A stretch of 14,050 bases of DNA from Candidatus Zixiibacteriota bacterium (GTDB taxonomy: Bacteria > Zixibacteria > MSB-5A5 > GN15 > FEB-12). The notes beneath the pieces are model-generated. The model was given only the letters and a program-made list of their open reading frames with translations. It did no database searches and had not been told where the DNA came from. The stretch spans positions 1-14,050 of the forward strand of contig JAOZPL010000016.1 of the NCBI GenBank assembly GCA_029932795.1, written 5' to 3'. A program made the position numbers and the translations under genes. Below, in pieces: positions 1 to 6,999 of the stretch. Every line of letters starts with the position of its first letter. Position 1 is the first letter of the stretch.

Positions 1-1009
1 ACTTCTTTTCCCGAACCAGCTCGATGATATCTGTGGCTGGTTTGGCAAACTTCTCATTGTACAACTTGACCAGCGCGTCGAGTTGATAGTAGTGATTATC
101 AGCAAAAGTTTTGCCGTGGCAAGCCACACAGACTTTTACCATGTTTGCGCGCTTCTGCCGCCAGTTGTCTTTGAACTTGGATACCGGCGGTCGCAGGGTC
201 CAGCTGATTCTCTCCCCAACGTCATGGGTTGTTTTCATGTCAGTCGCGGCTGTCATGTGGCACGTTGCGCATGTAGGTGCCACAAAATAGTCAACACCAA
301 CAACCCACTCCGGAGAATCGAGGTTCATCTTGTGAATGTTTGAATAGTAAGTATTACCATGCTTCGATTCCTCGTATATTTCCTTTTGAGGATGGTCGGG
401 GCCGAGGTGACACTTGGAACATGCTTCCGGTTGACGAGCCTGTGCTGCCGAGAAGGAGTGTCGCGTGTGGCAGGCAGTACATGATCCTTTAGAACCGTCC
501 GGATTCAACCGTCCAATACCCAAATTGGGCCAACTCTTTTTTGACAACATGTTAGGCGAATTTCTGTCTAATTGTACTTTGCACCCATGGCAGCTCTCAC
601 ATCCCGTAATTGCCACTGGTTCACCACCGGCGACATGGGCCAGGTAGGCGTCCTTTGAATCGAGAATTTCACCTGCGGTGGCATGATAAGAGGTTTCCAC
701 CTCGTGGGCTTCTTTTTCATGACACTTGCCGCAATCTTTTGGCGTTACCAATGTGGCAATTAGACCACCTTCATGCATATAGGCGTCGGGATCACCTTTT
801 TTTGCCCCATGACAATCGATGCAAGTCACTTTGTGAGTGGCGTGCTGCGACATAAACCACTGATTGTAAAGACCGGGTGACTTGTCTTTATGACAAGTCA
901 TACACTTGCCAGCGACTTCGGCCTCTACTGCCGCCACACCGACCTGGATTGAGACTGCGAACACTATTAGCGCCAGTATCAAGAACGTTATACTCGGAAA
1001 TCTTTTCAT
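1..1009 (-). CDS. Octahaem cytochrome c of the hydroxylamine oxidoreductase (HAO) family, C-terminus cut by window edge
   Basis: The frame opens at ATG 1009, six bases after a perfect AGGAGG (1016-1021), and stays open for 336 codons to the left edge. Residues 1-30 are a Sec signal peptide, so the protein acts in the periplasm. Eight CxxCH haem motifs begin at C36, C63, C93, C137, C177, C197, C247 and C294, the HAO number. The stretch from haem 5 to haem 6 (CHTRHSFSAA, then PEACSKCH, then the D205-H206 pair and SKHG) follows Nitrosomonas HAO closely, as recalled. The fourth haem (CESCH, 137-141) would be the catalytic one. The family includes both hydroxylamine oxidisers and nitrite/hydroxylamine reducers. 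The Tyr that cross-links P460 in oxidising HAOs lies further towards the C-terminus, outside the window, so direction cannot be called. Its place beside hcp favours reductive detoxification (inference). Family sure; exact reaction open. Confidence 0.93.
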   Translation of the reverse strand, partial: MKRFPSITFLILALIVFAVSIQVGVAAVEAEVAGKCMTCHKDKSPGLYNQWFMSQHATHKVTCIDCHGAKKGDPDAYMHEGGLIATLVTPKDCGKCHEKEAHEVETSYHATAGEILDSKDAYLAHVAGGEPVAITGCESCHGCKVQLDRNSPNMLSKKSWPNLGIGRLNPDGSKGSCTACHTRHSFSAAQARQPEACSKCHLGPDHPQKEIYEESKHGNTYYSNIHKMNLDSPEWVVGVDYFVAPTCATCHMTAATDMKTTHDVGERISWTLRPPVSKFKDNWRQKRANMVKVCVACHGKTFADNHYYQLDALVKLYNEKFAKPATDIIELVREKK

Positions 1010-1165
1010 CTTACACCTCCTGCATTAACAAAAATGATAACTTTTCTCAGTATAAACAATTATAATAATTGATTATTCACAATACATTATCAATAAAAGA
1101 GAGTCTTTTCAATATGTGTTTTAAACGGACATCGCTCAAAGTTACCAACATGCTGATACTTACTC
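1010..1165 (-). promoter_or_regulatory. AT-rich leader and likely promoter of the octahaem cytochrome gene
   Basis: This 156-bp gap between hcp and the cytochrome gene is strikingly AT-rich and shows no terminator hairpin. On the minus strand there is a TATACT hexamer (1054-1049) and a TATAAT hexamer (about 1066-1061). Half-sites TTGAT (1069-1073) and ATCAA (1089-1093) face each other across 15 bp, and TTGAT-N4-CACAA (1069-1082) matches the FNR consensus at 8 of 10 positions. A regulated promoter for the cytochrome gene is plausible, but read-through from hcp is equally possible. No clean -35/-10 pair with normal spacing was found. Confidence 0.4.
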
Positions 1166-2821
1166 TTACAGCATCGCTTTCATATCCTCTTCCACAGTCG
1201 TGATTGGCTTGATGTTGAACTTCTCTACCAAGACCTTTGCTACATTGGGGGAAAGAAACGCTGGAAGTGTCGGTCCTAATCGAATGTTTTTCACACCCAA
1301 GTGAAGCAGGGCTAACAGCACTATGACAGCCTTCTGTTCATACCATGCAATGTCATACGATATCGGCAAATCGTTGATATCGTCAAGCTTGAAAACTTCC
1401 TTCAGCTTCAATGCCACCACAACGAGCGAATACGAATCGTTGCACTGGCCGGCATCGAGGACTCTTGGGATACCGTCGATATCACCAAGCTGGAGCTTGT
1501 TGTAGCGGTATTTCGCACAGCCGGCTGTCAGAATGATCGTGTCCTTCGGGAGTGCTTCGGCTAATTCGGTATAGTAGGATCTTGTTTTATGCCGGCCATC
1601 ACAACCTGCCATCACAACAAACTGCTTGATCGCTCCTGACTTGATCGCCCCGACTACCTTATCGGCCAACTTCAATACCTGGTCATGTGCGAACCCGCCA
1701 ACGATTGTTCCGGTTTCAATCTCGGTCGGTGGTGCACATGTTTTGGCCAGTTCAATTAATTCCGAGAAGTCTTTCGGCTTTCCATCAGCTCGATCCGGGA
1801 TGTGTTTCATGCCGGGATATCCAACCGCCCCGGTTGAAAAAATTCTATCCTTGTAGGCATCCCGCACCGGGATCAGGCAGTTGGTGGTCATAAGGATCGG
1901 CCCGTTGAAGGAGGCGAATTCCTTGCCCTGTTGCCACCAGGCGTTGCCATAGTTTCCAACAAAATGGTCATACTTTTTAAACACCGGGTAATAGTTGGCA
2001 GGTAACATCTCGCTGTGGGTGTAGATGTCAACACCGCTGCCTTCCGTCTGTTTAAGAAGATCATCCATATCACGGAGATCATGACCGGAAATTAAAATAC
2101 CCGGGGTCTTACGCACGCCTATGTTCACTTTGGTTATTTCGGGATTACCGTAGGTTTCCGTGTTGGCCTTGTCAAGTAGCGCCATCGCCTGTACGCCCAT
2201 CTCGCCGGTCTTCATTACCATACCGATCATGTTCTCGAGTGACAGATCACGAGCCGTGGATTCCAGGGCTTCAAACACGAATCGGTAGATATCGTCATTC
2301 TGGTATCCCAGTACGGCGGCGTGCTCAGCATAGGCCGCCAGTCCCTTCAAACCGTAGATTACTAGTTCCCGCAACGAACGGATATCCTCATCTTCGGTTG
2401 CGAGCACCCCCACCTGACGGGCTTTCTCGTGGAATTCTTCTGCTCTATCGGAAAACCAGATCGCGCAATCGTGAAGTTCTTCAGTGAACTCTTTCCCTGA
2501 TTCCTTTTTGTAGGCTGACAGGAAGCTTTCCCTAACGCGTTGTCGGACATTCAACCCTTCCTTGATGAGGGCAACGAACCGGTCATCATCGAAATTCGCA
2601 TTAGTTATAGTAGAGAAAAGCGCTTCCGTAATAAAGGCAGCAGCGTTCTTGTCAAACGAACGGATTTCCTCTGCCTTTCTTCCCCAGACTGATATCCCTT
2701 TCAAAACATAAATCAACAGGTCTTGCAAACCGGCAGTCTTTGCGGTTTTCCCGCAGACGCCGCGTTTGATGCAGCCGGTGTTCTTGGCTGTTTCTTGACA
2801 TTGATAACAGAACATATCCAT
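1166..2821 (-). CDS. hcp: Hybrid cluster protein (Hcp, prismane protein; NO/hydroxylamine reductase)
   Basis: This is a 551-residue cytoplasmic iron-sulfur enzyme, the same length as E. coli Hcp. The family reduces NO to N2O and hydroxylamine to ammonia. The N-terminus MDMFCYQCQ carries C5, C8, C17 and C23 with CX2CX8CX5C spacing, the class I pattern binding a [4Fe-4S] cluster as in Desulfovibrio. Hybrid-cluster ligands are all present by position and motif: H247 (SGHD), E271 (HSEM), C315 (TTNC), C407 (AGCDGR, the persulfide Cys), C435 (TAGC), C460 (AGQC) and E495 (WYEQK). I chose ATG 2821 because the protein then begins exactly at the family N-terminus and AAAGGA lies nine bases upstream. 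The open frame extends 56 codons further, but that stretch is basic, unlike Hcp, and overlaps the ferredoxin gene. It lies 52 bp after the ferredoxin gene and is surely cotranscribed with it. Confidence 0.98.
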   Translation of the reverse strand: MDMFCYQCQETAKNTGCIKRGVCGKTAKTAGLQDLLIYVLKGISVWGRKAEEIRSFDKNAAAFITEALFSTITNANFDDDRFVALIKEGLNVRQRVRESFLSAYKKESGKEFTEELHDCAIWFSDRAEEFHEKARQVGVLATEDEDIRSLRELVIYGLKGLAAYAEHAAVLGYQNDDIYRFVFEALESTARDLSLENMIGMVMKTGEMGVQAMALLDKANTETYGNPEITKVNIGVRKTPGILISGHDLRDMDDLLKQTEGSGVDIYTHSEMLPANYYPVFKKYDHFVGNYGNAWWQQGKEFASFNGPILMTTNCLIPVRDAYKDRIFSTGAVGYPGMKHIPDRADGKPKDFSELIELAKTCAPPTEIETGTIVGGFAHDQVLKLADKVVGAIKSGAIKQFVVMAGCDGRHKTRSYYTELAEALPKDTIILTAGCAKYRYNKLQLGDIDGIPRVLDAGQCNDSYSLVVVALKLKEVFKLDDINDLPISYDIAWYEQKAVIVLLALLHLGVKNIRLGPTLPAFLSPNVAKVLVEKFNIKPITTVEEDMKAML

Positions 2822-2873
2822 GTTTCTAATCCTTTCTCTATTCTGTTCAGCTCGTCTTACTTTATCCCTATCA

Positions 2874-3665
2874 TCATTGCGCCCGTGGAGGCGTCTGACG
2901 TTCAATCTCCCCCTTGATACCAATCGTGTGGACCTCGATAGGTACTTCGGGAGCCATCTCGTTGGAGGCCTGCACTGCAGCCTGGGCAATACCGTGACAG
3001 CAGGGCACCTCCATTTTCAGAATCGTAATGGAGCGTGGAGTAGCCTCCCTGAAAATATCCTTCAGTTTCTCGAAGTAGTGTTGGAGATCGTCGAGTTTGG
3101 GACATCCAACCACTACTGCCCGCCCGGTGAGATATCGAAAGTGAAAATCAGAAACCGTGAAAGGCACACAATCAGCGCAGATAAGCAGATCTGCGTTCTT
3201 GAGAAAAGGTGCATGCGGTGGAACCAGCATCAGTTGAACCGGCCAGTGACCTAACTGAGAGGGCATGACCGGCTGGGAACGGTCGGTTGTGAACGTGGAG
3301 GTAACCTGGGCTGTGGAATTCAATTGTTGCATCACTGAGCCCGGACATCCGCAAGGAAGCGAGTCTGGCCCCTTCCCATGATGCGATGCCGATAAATTCT
3401 GACCGGACCGAGTGTGTTGCTTCAGTTCAGCCAGATGTTGGGCGACAGCCGCTTCATCAAATTCCGTTGCTTCCCGCTCCTCGATAGTGATTGCCCCCTG
3501 GGGGCATTCCCCGATACAGGCGCCCAGACCATCGCAGTAGGTATCACTGGCGAGCTTGGCTTTGCCGTCAATTATTTGAATCGCGCCCTCGGCACAGGCC
3601 AGTACGCAGTCTCCGCAACCGTCACATTTCTCTTCGTCGATTTTAATAATGTTTCTAATCGCCAT
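2874..3665 (-). CDS. Two-cluster ferredoxin-like iron-sulfur protein, probable electron donor to Hcp
   Basis: This is a 263-residue soluble protein starting at ATG 3665, with GAGAGGA about 12 bases upstream. Residues 1-62 form a bacterial 2[4Fe-4S] ferredoxin fold. The first motif is complete (C14, C17, C20, C24). The second reads CDGLGACIGECP (C44, C50, C54) with Leu47 where the second Cys should be, so cluster II has only three Cys and could be [3Fe-4S] or have another ligand. A linker of about 70 residues includes CGCP (105-108). A C-terminal domain (about 135-255) carries CADC (163-166), GCPK (187-190) and PCCHG (221-225), which could hold a further metal site. I recall similar uncharacterised proteins with this layout across anaerobes. 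Ferredoxins encoded beside hcp are known (frdX of Desulfovibrio), and electron supply to Hcp is the natural inference. It ends in tandem TGA TGA. Confidence 0.9.
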   Translation of the reverse strand: MAIRNIIKIDEEKCDGCGDCVLACAEGAIQIIDGKAKLASDTYCDGLGACIGECPQGAITIEEREATEFDEAAVAQHLAELKQHTRSGQNLSASHHGKGPDSLPCGCPGSVMQQLNSTAQVTSTFTTDRSQPVMPSQLGHWPVQLMLVPPHAPFLKNADLLICADCVPFTVSDFHFRYLTGRAVVVGCPKLDDLQHYFEKLKDIFREATPRSITILKMEVPCCHGIAQAAVQASNEMAPEVPIEVHTIGIKGEIERQTPPRAQ

Positions 3666-3719
3666 GGTGGTTTTCGTCCTCTCGTAATCAAGAGTTCATT
3701 TCCTGTTTTCTTCCTGAAG

Positions 3720-3759
3720 ATCAAAGCTTTGATTAGATCAAACCTTGATTTAAGTCAAG
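3720..3759 (-). promoter_or_regulatory. Cluster of FNR/HcpR-type half-sites upstream of the ferredoxin-hcp operon
   Basis: Within 40 bp there are five alternating half-sites: ATCAA 3720-3724, TTGAT 3729-3733, ATCAA 3737-3741, TTGAT 3745-3749 and GTCAA 3754-3758. The pair TTGAT-TTAA-GTCAA (3745-3758) has the canonical four-base gap and matches TTGAT-N4-ATCAA at 9 of 10 positions. With its flanks it is a 16-bp palindrome with one mismatched pair. ATCAAAGCTTTGAT (3720-3733) is a perfect 14-bp palindrome. A sixth ATCAA lies at 3687-3691. The cluster is 55-93 bp before the ferredoxin start and directly after the Crp/FNR gene, whose recognition helix keeps the FNR contact residues. It is most likely the operator for the ferredoxin-hcp operon. 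Confidence 0.7.
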
Positions 3760-3763
3760 AAGG

Positions 3764-4441
3764 TCAGTTTTTCTCGCCATTGGCGATTGCTTGCAGACGC
3801 TCAGGATCAAGAATAGTGATATTCTTTCCGTCGACCTTAACTACTCCCAGATTGCGCAGTTTCTTGAGATTTCGAGACAATGTCTCACTGATTGTACCCA
3901 GCGAGAGGGCCAGTTCGGTTTTGGAAATATCGAGAATAAACTGGTTGGAGCCGAACTGTTCGGCTTTTCTCAACAAGCGAGAAGCCAGGCGGGCAGGGAC
4001 TTCCCGAAGCGAAAGGTCCTCAATCTTCTGGTTGAACTCGCGTACAAAACCTGAGAGGGCAGCGATCATCTTCAGCGACATTTGAGGGGAATCTCCGATC
4101 AGCCTGACAAACCGCTCCTTATGGAAAAACGCTACCATAGATTCGACTGTAGCCACTGCATTGGCAGGAAAAGTCTCCCCTTTAAACACAGCCGCCTCAG
4201 CAAACATCTGACCTGACTTAATATGGTGAAGGGTGTACTCTTTACCTTCAGGAGATGCCTTGTACACGCGAACAGATCCACTCAGAAGCAAATAAAAACC
4301 GATAGCGGGATCACCCTGAAAAAAGAGTACTTCTCCCTTGTTGATTTTCCGAATGGCTACGATCTCCTCAAGCGCCTTCAGTTCCTTCTGGTCAAGGTCC
4401 TTGCAAAGGTAACAATTATGTAGAAGTTCCAGAGCCTCCAC
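3764..4441 (-). CDS. Crp/FNR-family transcription regulator, HcpR-like
   Basis: This is a 225-residue DNA-binding regulator. Residues 20-115 form the cyclic-nucleotide-binding beta-roll (VLFFQGDPAIGFYLLLSG motif). The Arg-Ser pair that holds cAMP phosphate in CRP is replaced by FPANA, so cAMP is an unlikely ligand. A dimerisation helix covers about 117-145. The winged helix-turn-helix is at 170-205, and its recognition helix TISETLSR keeps E186, S189 and R190 in the places of FNR E209, S212 and R213, predicting TTGAT-type half-sites. The only cysteines are C10 and C13, so an FNR-type four-Cys oxygen-sensing cluster is not possible from this chain alone. HcpR regulators control hcp in Desulfovibrio and Porphyromonas and respond to nitrosative stress; assignment here rests on gene order and sites. 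The start is GTG 4441, since TGA lies two codons upstream. No Shine-Dalgarno precedes it. Confidence 0.87.
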   Translation of the reverse strand: MEALELLHNCYLCKDLDQKELKALEEIVAIRKINKGEVLFFQGDPAIGFYLLLSGSVRVYKASPEGKEYTLHHIKSGQMFAEAAVFKGETFPANAVATVESMVAFFHKERFVRLIGDSPQMSLKMIAALSGFVREFNQKIEDLSLREVPARLASRLLRKAEQFGSNQFILDISKTELALSLGTISETLSRNLKKLRNLGVVKVDGKNITILDPERLQAIANGEKN

Positions 4442-4477
4442 AGATCAATAGTAAATCAATTGCACGGCGAAGGGCAA
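4441..4477 (-). promoter_or_regulatory. Candidate promoter giving a leaderless regulator mRNA
   Basis: On the minus strand TACTAT (4453-4448) ends six bases before the GTG start, and TTGCCC (4477-4472) lies 18 bp upstream of it. Each hexamer matches consensus at 4 of 6 positions. If this is the promoter, transcription starts at or next to the GTG, which would fit the absence of a ribosome binding site. Two TTGAT half-sites in the same orientation overlap it (4459-4455 and 4448-4444), so autoregulation is possible. Weak, inferred only from spacing. Confidence 0.3.
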
Positions 4478-4753
4478 GAGACAAAAAGAGTGCTCCTCGC
4501 TATCAACCTGAAACACAAATCGAGGTCTTGACATTATGGTAATTGCATACCAATTGGAGGGAAACGCTGAAGCAGGGGAAGGCCAATATCTCAGCATCCT
4601 AAGTCAAACCCGGGTATTTGCGGCTCTGTCGGAAAGGTGGCGGCGGCAGTATTCGCCTCAACGACATTAGGTTAAGAAGCTCAATCATTGACCTGGGACC
4701 AAAGCCGATGATAGTTGTTACAGAAACAGAATAGTTTTGATGACAGTATAGAT
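4442..4753. other. Intergenic region between divergent genes, with an inverted repeat
   Basis: About 310 bp separate the minus-strand regulator from the plus-strand cysteine-rich gene, and both presumably start here. A TTGACA hexamer (plus, 4528-4533) is followed by the inverted repeat TGGTA-N6-TACCA (4537-4552), an operator-like arrangement, but no good -10 follows at 16-18 bp. The stretch 4560-4740 is more GC-rich and contains no convincing open frame. I could not match it to any riboswitch or small RNA that I know. Confidence 0.4.
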
Positions 4754-5167
4754 ATGTATCGATTCAGGAACAGATTCAGATTTGTCTTGGTATTGATAGT
4801 CGCCCTGATTTTACCGGCAGTTCCTTATTTACAGGCCTGCCAGTTGAATTATGTGGGCAACGATCATGCTGAGTCATGTTGCTGTGGTTGTAGCTGTGGA
4901 CAGGTCGAAGCCGAGGTTTCGCAGTGCGAAGCGCCCGTCCCGAAGAGCTTATGTTGCTGCAATATTTCGGAACCAGTGACCGAGACGGAAGTTCCATTTG
5001 AAGCGGGGCTGCGTCAAACTGTCAAGTTAGTCACATTCGCCGTAGTGACTTCGGCAACATTACCTATCGAGGTGCTGAAAACAGAACTGTCACAAACAAC
5101 CCGGTCGAGCCGGCAATCGGCTCACGGGCCGCCTCTCTACCTTCTGAACGCATCCTACCTCATCTGA
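4754..5167 (+). CDS. Small secreted cysteine-rich protein of unknown function
   Basis: This 137-residue protein is not one I can name. Residues 1-28 are a signal peptide: Arg-rich start, hydrophobic core at 11-26, then LQA before C29. LQAC is a poor lipobox, so it could be either a lipoprotein or a free periplasmic protein. Ten cysteines lie between 29 and 69, in clusters SCCCGCSCG (41-49) and LCCC (66-69), a density suggesting metal binding. The rest is polar and ends in GPPLYLLNASYLI. I have an impression of similar endings on short proteins near metal-resistance genes, but this is memory and no such genes are visible here. ATG 4754 puts the signal peptide at the N-terminus; the frame extends back to a TTG at 4715. 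Neither start has a clear ribosome binding site. It is the only plus-strand gene in the window, convergent with the kinase gene. Confidence 0.72.
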   Translation: MYRFRNRFRFVLVLIVALILPAVPYLQACQLNYVGNDHAESCCCGCSCGQVEAEVSQCEAPVPKSLCCCNISEPVTETEVPFEAGLRQTVKLVTFAVVTSATLPIEVLKTELSQTTRSSRQSAHGPPLYLLNASYLI

Positions 5168-5189
5168 TTATCTACTCTTAGATTATTCC

Positions 5190-5220
5190 GTGGGGTGAAC
5201 CCTACATATATTTAATTTTC
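5190..5220 (+). terminator. Weak intrinsic terminator after the cysteine-rich gene
   Basis: A six-pair stem (GTGGGG/CCCTAC, with one G-U pair, 5190-5205) closes a TGAA loop 22 bases after the stop codon. An AT-rich tract with broken T runs (ATATATTTAATTTT) follows. It fits plus-strand termination. On the minus strand no T tract follows the stem, so it would not serve the kinase gene well. Confidence 0.4.
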
Positions 5221-6999
5221 CAGTAGGAAATCCTTTATCAGGCAGAGAGTGTTCCTAGATAGACGCACGCCTTCAAATGCCAGTTTTTGGCCGTCAGGTG
5301 ACCAGTCTACTCGCGTCGTGCCATCCAAGTCACTTGCCAAGATCTGTAGTCTGCGTGGTTCTCTTGAATCGAGGGGTAATATCCAAACTTCAGCGCTTCT
5401 CTCGCCGTATCCTGTGGAACCAACAGTGTATGCAATCTTAGACCCATCCGGCGACCATCTCAACGAAATCGGCAGAAGCCCCGGTTCTAACTCAACTAAT
5501 AATTCTGTTACTCCGTCGCTCGGGGAAACAACACTGATACCCCGCACAGAATCGTGGTGAATGGAAGGATAAGCTATGAACTTCCCATCCGGGGACCAGT
5601 CGACCAGACCATCGGAATACGCGCAAGAATCGGACCAAGGTACCAATGTCATCACCTCTCCACCTTCAACCGATACAATAGCGAGATCACATGCTGATTT
5701 AACACCTGGCACAGTGCGCGAAAAGGCAATCCACTTGTCGTCAGGTGACCAGCGAGGAAACCAGTCCTCTGATGACCCATAAGTTAACTGTTTCGCCTCG
5801 CCACCCCCGGCAGATACCGTAAAAATGTGAGGAATCGTATCTCCCGCTCTTTGTGCATTGAGGGCGAGTGAGTTTCCATCGTGCGATAGATCGCACCCCC
5901 CCTCGTAACCCAAATCATCTAATCCGGTTATCGGGATTACCGATTCCTGTCCTCCGCTTAAAGGTGCCGAGCAGACTTTTTCGTGAGTGACATAAAACAT
6001 ACTGTCGCCACCTGTTGACCAGCTGGGGCACCGTGAATAAGACGGTCTGACCATTGTTGCAACACCGCCAGAGGATGACACCGTATAAATCGCTGCATGG
6101 AGTTCTGTTTCCGAAACGAATCCTATCTCATCGTTAGTGCTCCAACCTCCGATGAAGTCGTCAGAAGGTAATGGCAGCTTGATTACTGTGGGTGAATCAA
6201 CCTGCTGATGGTTGTCATCTAACTTGACAATCAATATTTCCTTTATATCGTAGCCTCTTTGTCCTTCATATCCGGACCAATGACAGTACGCCATTCTCCT
6301 GCCGTCAGGCGACCAGACGGGACCGAACTCGACACCGGGCAAATCGGTGACCTGTACCGGAGTCCCTCCCCCTGCATTTACTACCCATATGTCGCAATCA
6401 GCCGCCTCATTGGCCAGACCGCACTGCTTGTTGCCTCTAAGGAAGGCAATTAATTCCCCATCTGGGGAATAAGTTGGATGGGCACAATAAGCAGAGTCAC
6501 CGCGTGGTAAATCCACTAATCGTCTTATCTCAGCTCCCGTGACAGGCATCGCGTAGATACAGTCCCTTTGCGTTTCACCCGGAATTGGCGATGTGTGTGA
6601 ATAGAAAGCTATCTCTTTTCCGTCAGGAGAGAGACTCAGACGATAATCATAGAAGGTGAGCCAGTGGGCACGGTCATGCTTGATGGGTAGTTTAAGGAGG
6701 TTACCACCGGACGATGGAATCACATACATGGAGCTCCAATAGGTGCCGGCACTGTCTTGATCGTCGGTATTGAATGCGATCCAGTTACCGTCTGCCGACC
6801 AAACCGGTAGACTCCCCAACGGCCATTTTATTATTGGCCCGGTTAGCCTTATGGCCTCACCCGCTACAGTAGAATCTGCCGGGCCGCGAGTAGGGGCCAC
6901 CCATAGACAACTATCATCAGCTACATATGCTATTTTCTTACCGTCTGGTGATAGGGCGCAGTAATCCAAAAGTCCAGGCACACTTATCATCGAGAAAAT
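5212..6999 (-). repeat. Propeller repeat unit, copy 2 (12 blades) inside the kinase gene
   Basis: This encodes residues 984-1578. Signatures start at 999, 1049, 1105, 1160, 1211, 1268, 1309, 1353, 1399, 1450, 1497 and 1548, each 598-613 residues after its partner in copy 1. Blade 3 is again SLSPDG, blade 6 again GWSTND and blade 8 DLSHDG, and the entry segment is ISVP. This copy has more cysteines than copy 1. The protein ends about 20 residues after the last blade, so the unit ends with the gene. Confidence 0.85.

Noticed and set aside
83..1065. Several short plus-strand open frames opposite the cytochrome gene
   Set aside because: They are antisense to a continuous 336-codon frame with eight CxxCH motifs and a strong ribosome binding site; none has domain character.
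2822..2989. A 56-residue N-terminal extension of Hcp
   Set aside because: It is basic and unlike Hcp, overlaps the ferredoxin gene in another frame, and ATG 2821 gives the exact family N-terminus.
4560..4740. A riboswitch or structured RNA upstream of the Cys-rich gene
   Set aside because: I compared it by eye with cobalamin, c-di-GMP-I and fluoride consensus segments and found none of the conserved cores.
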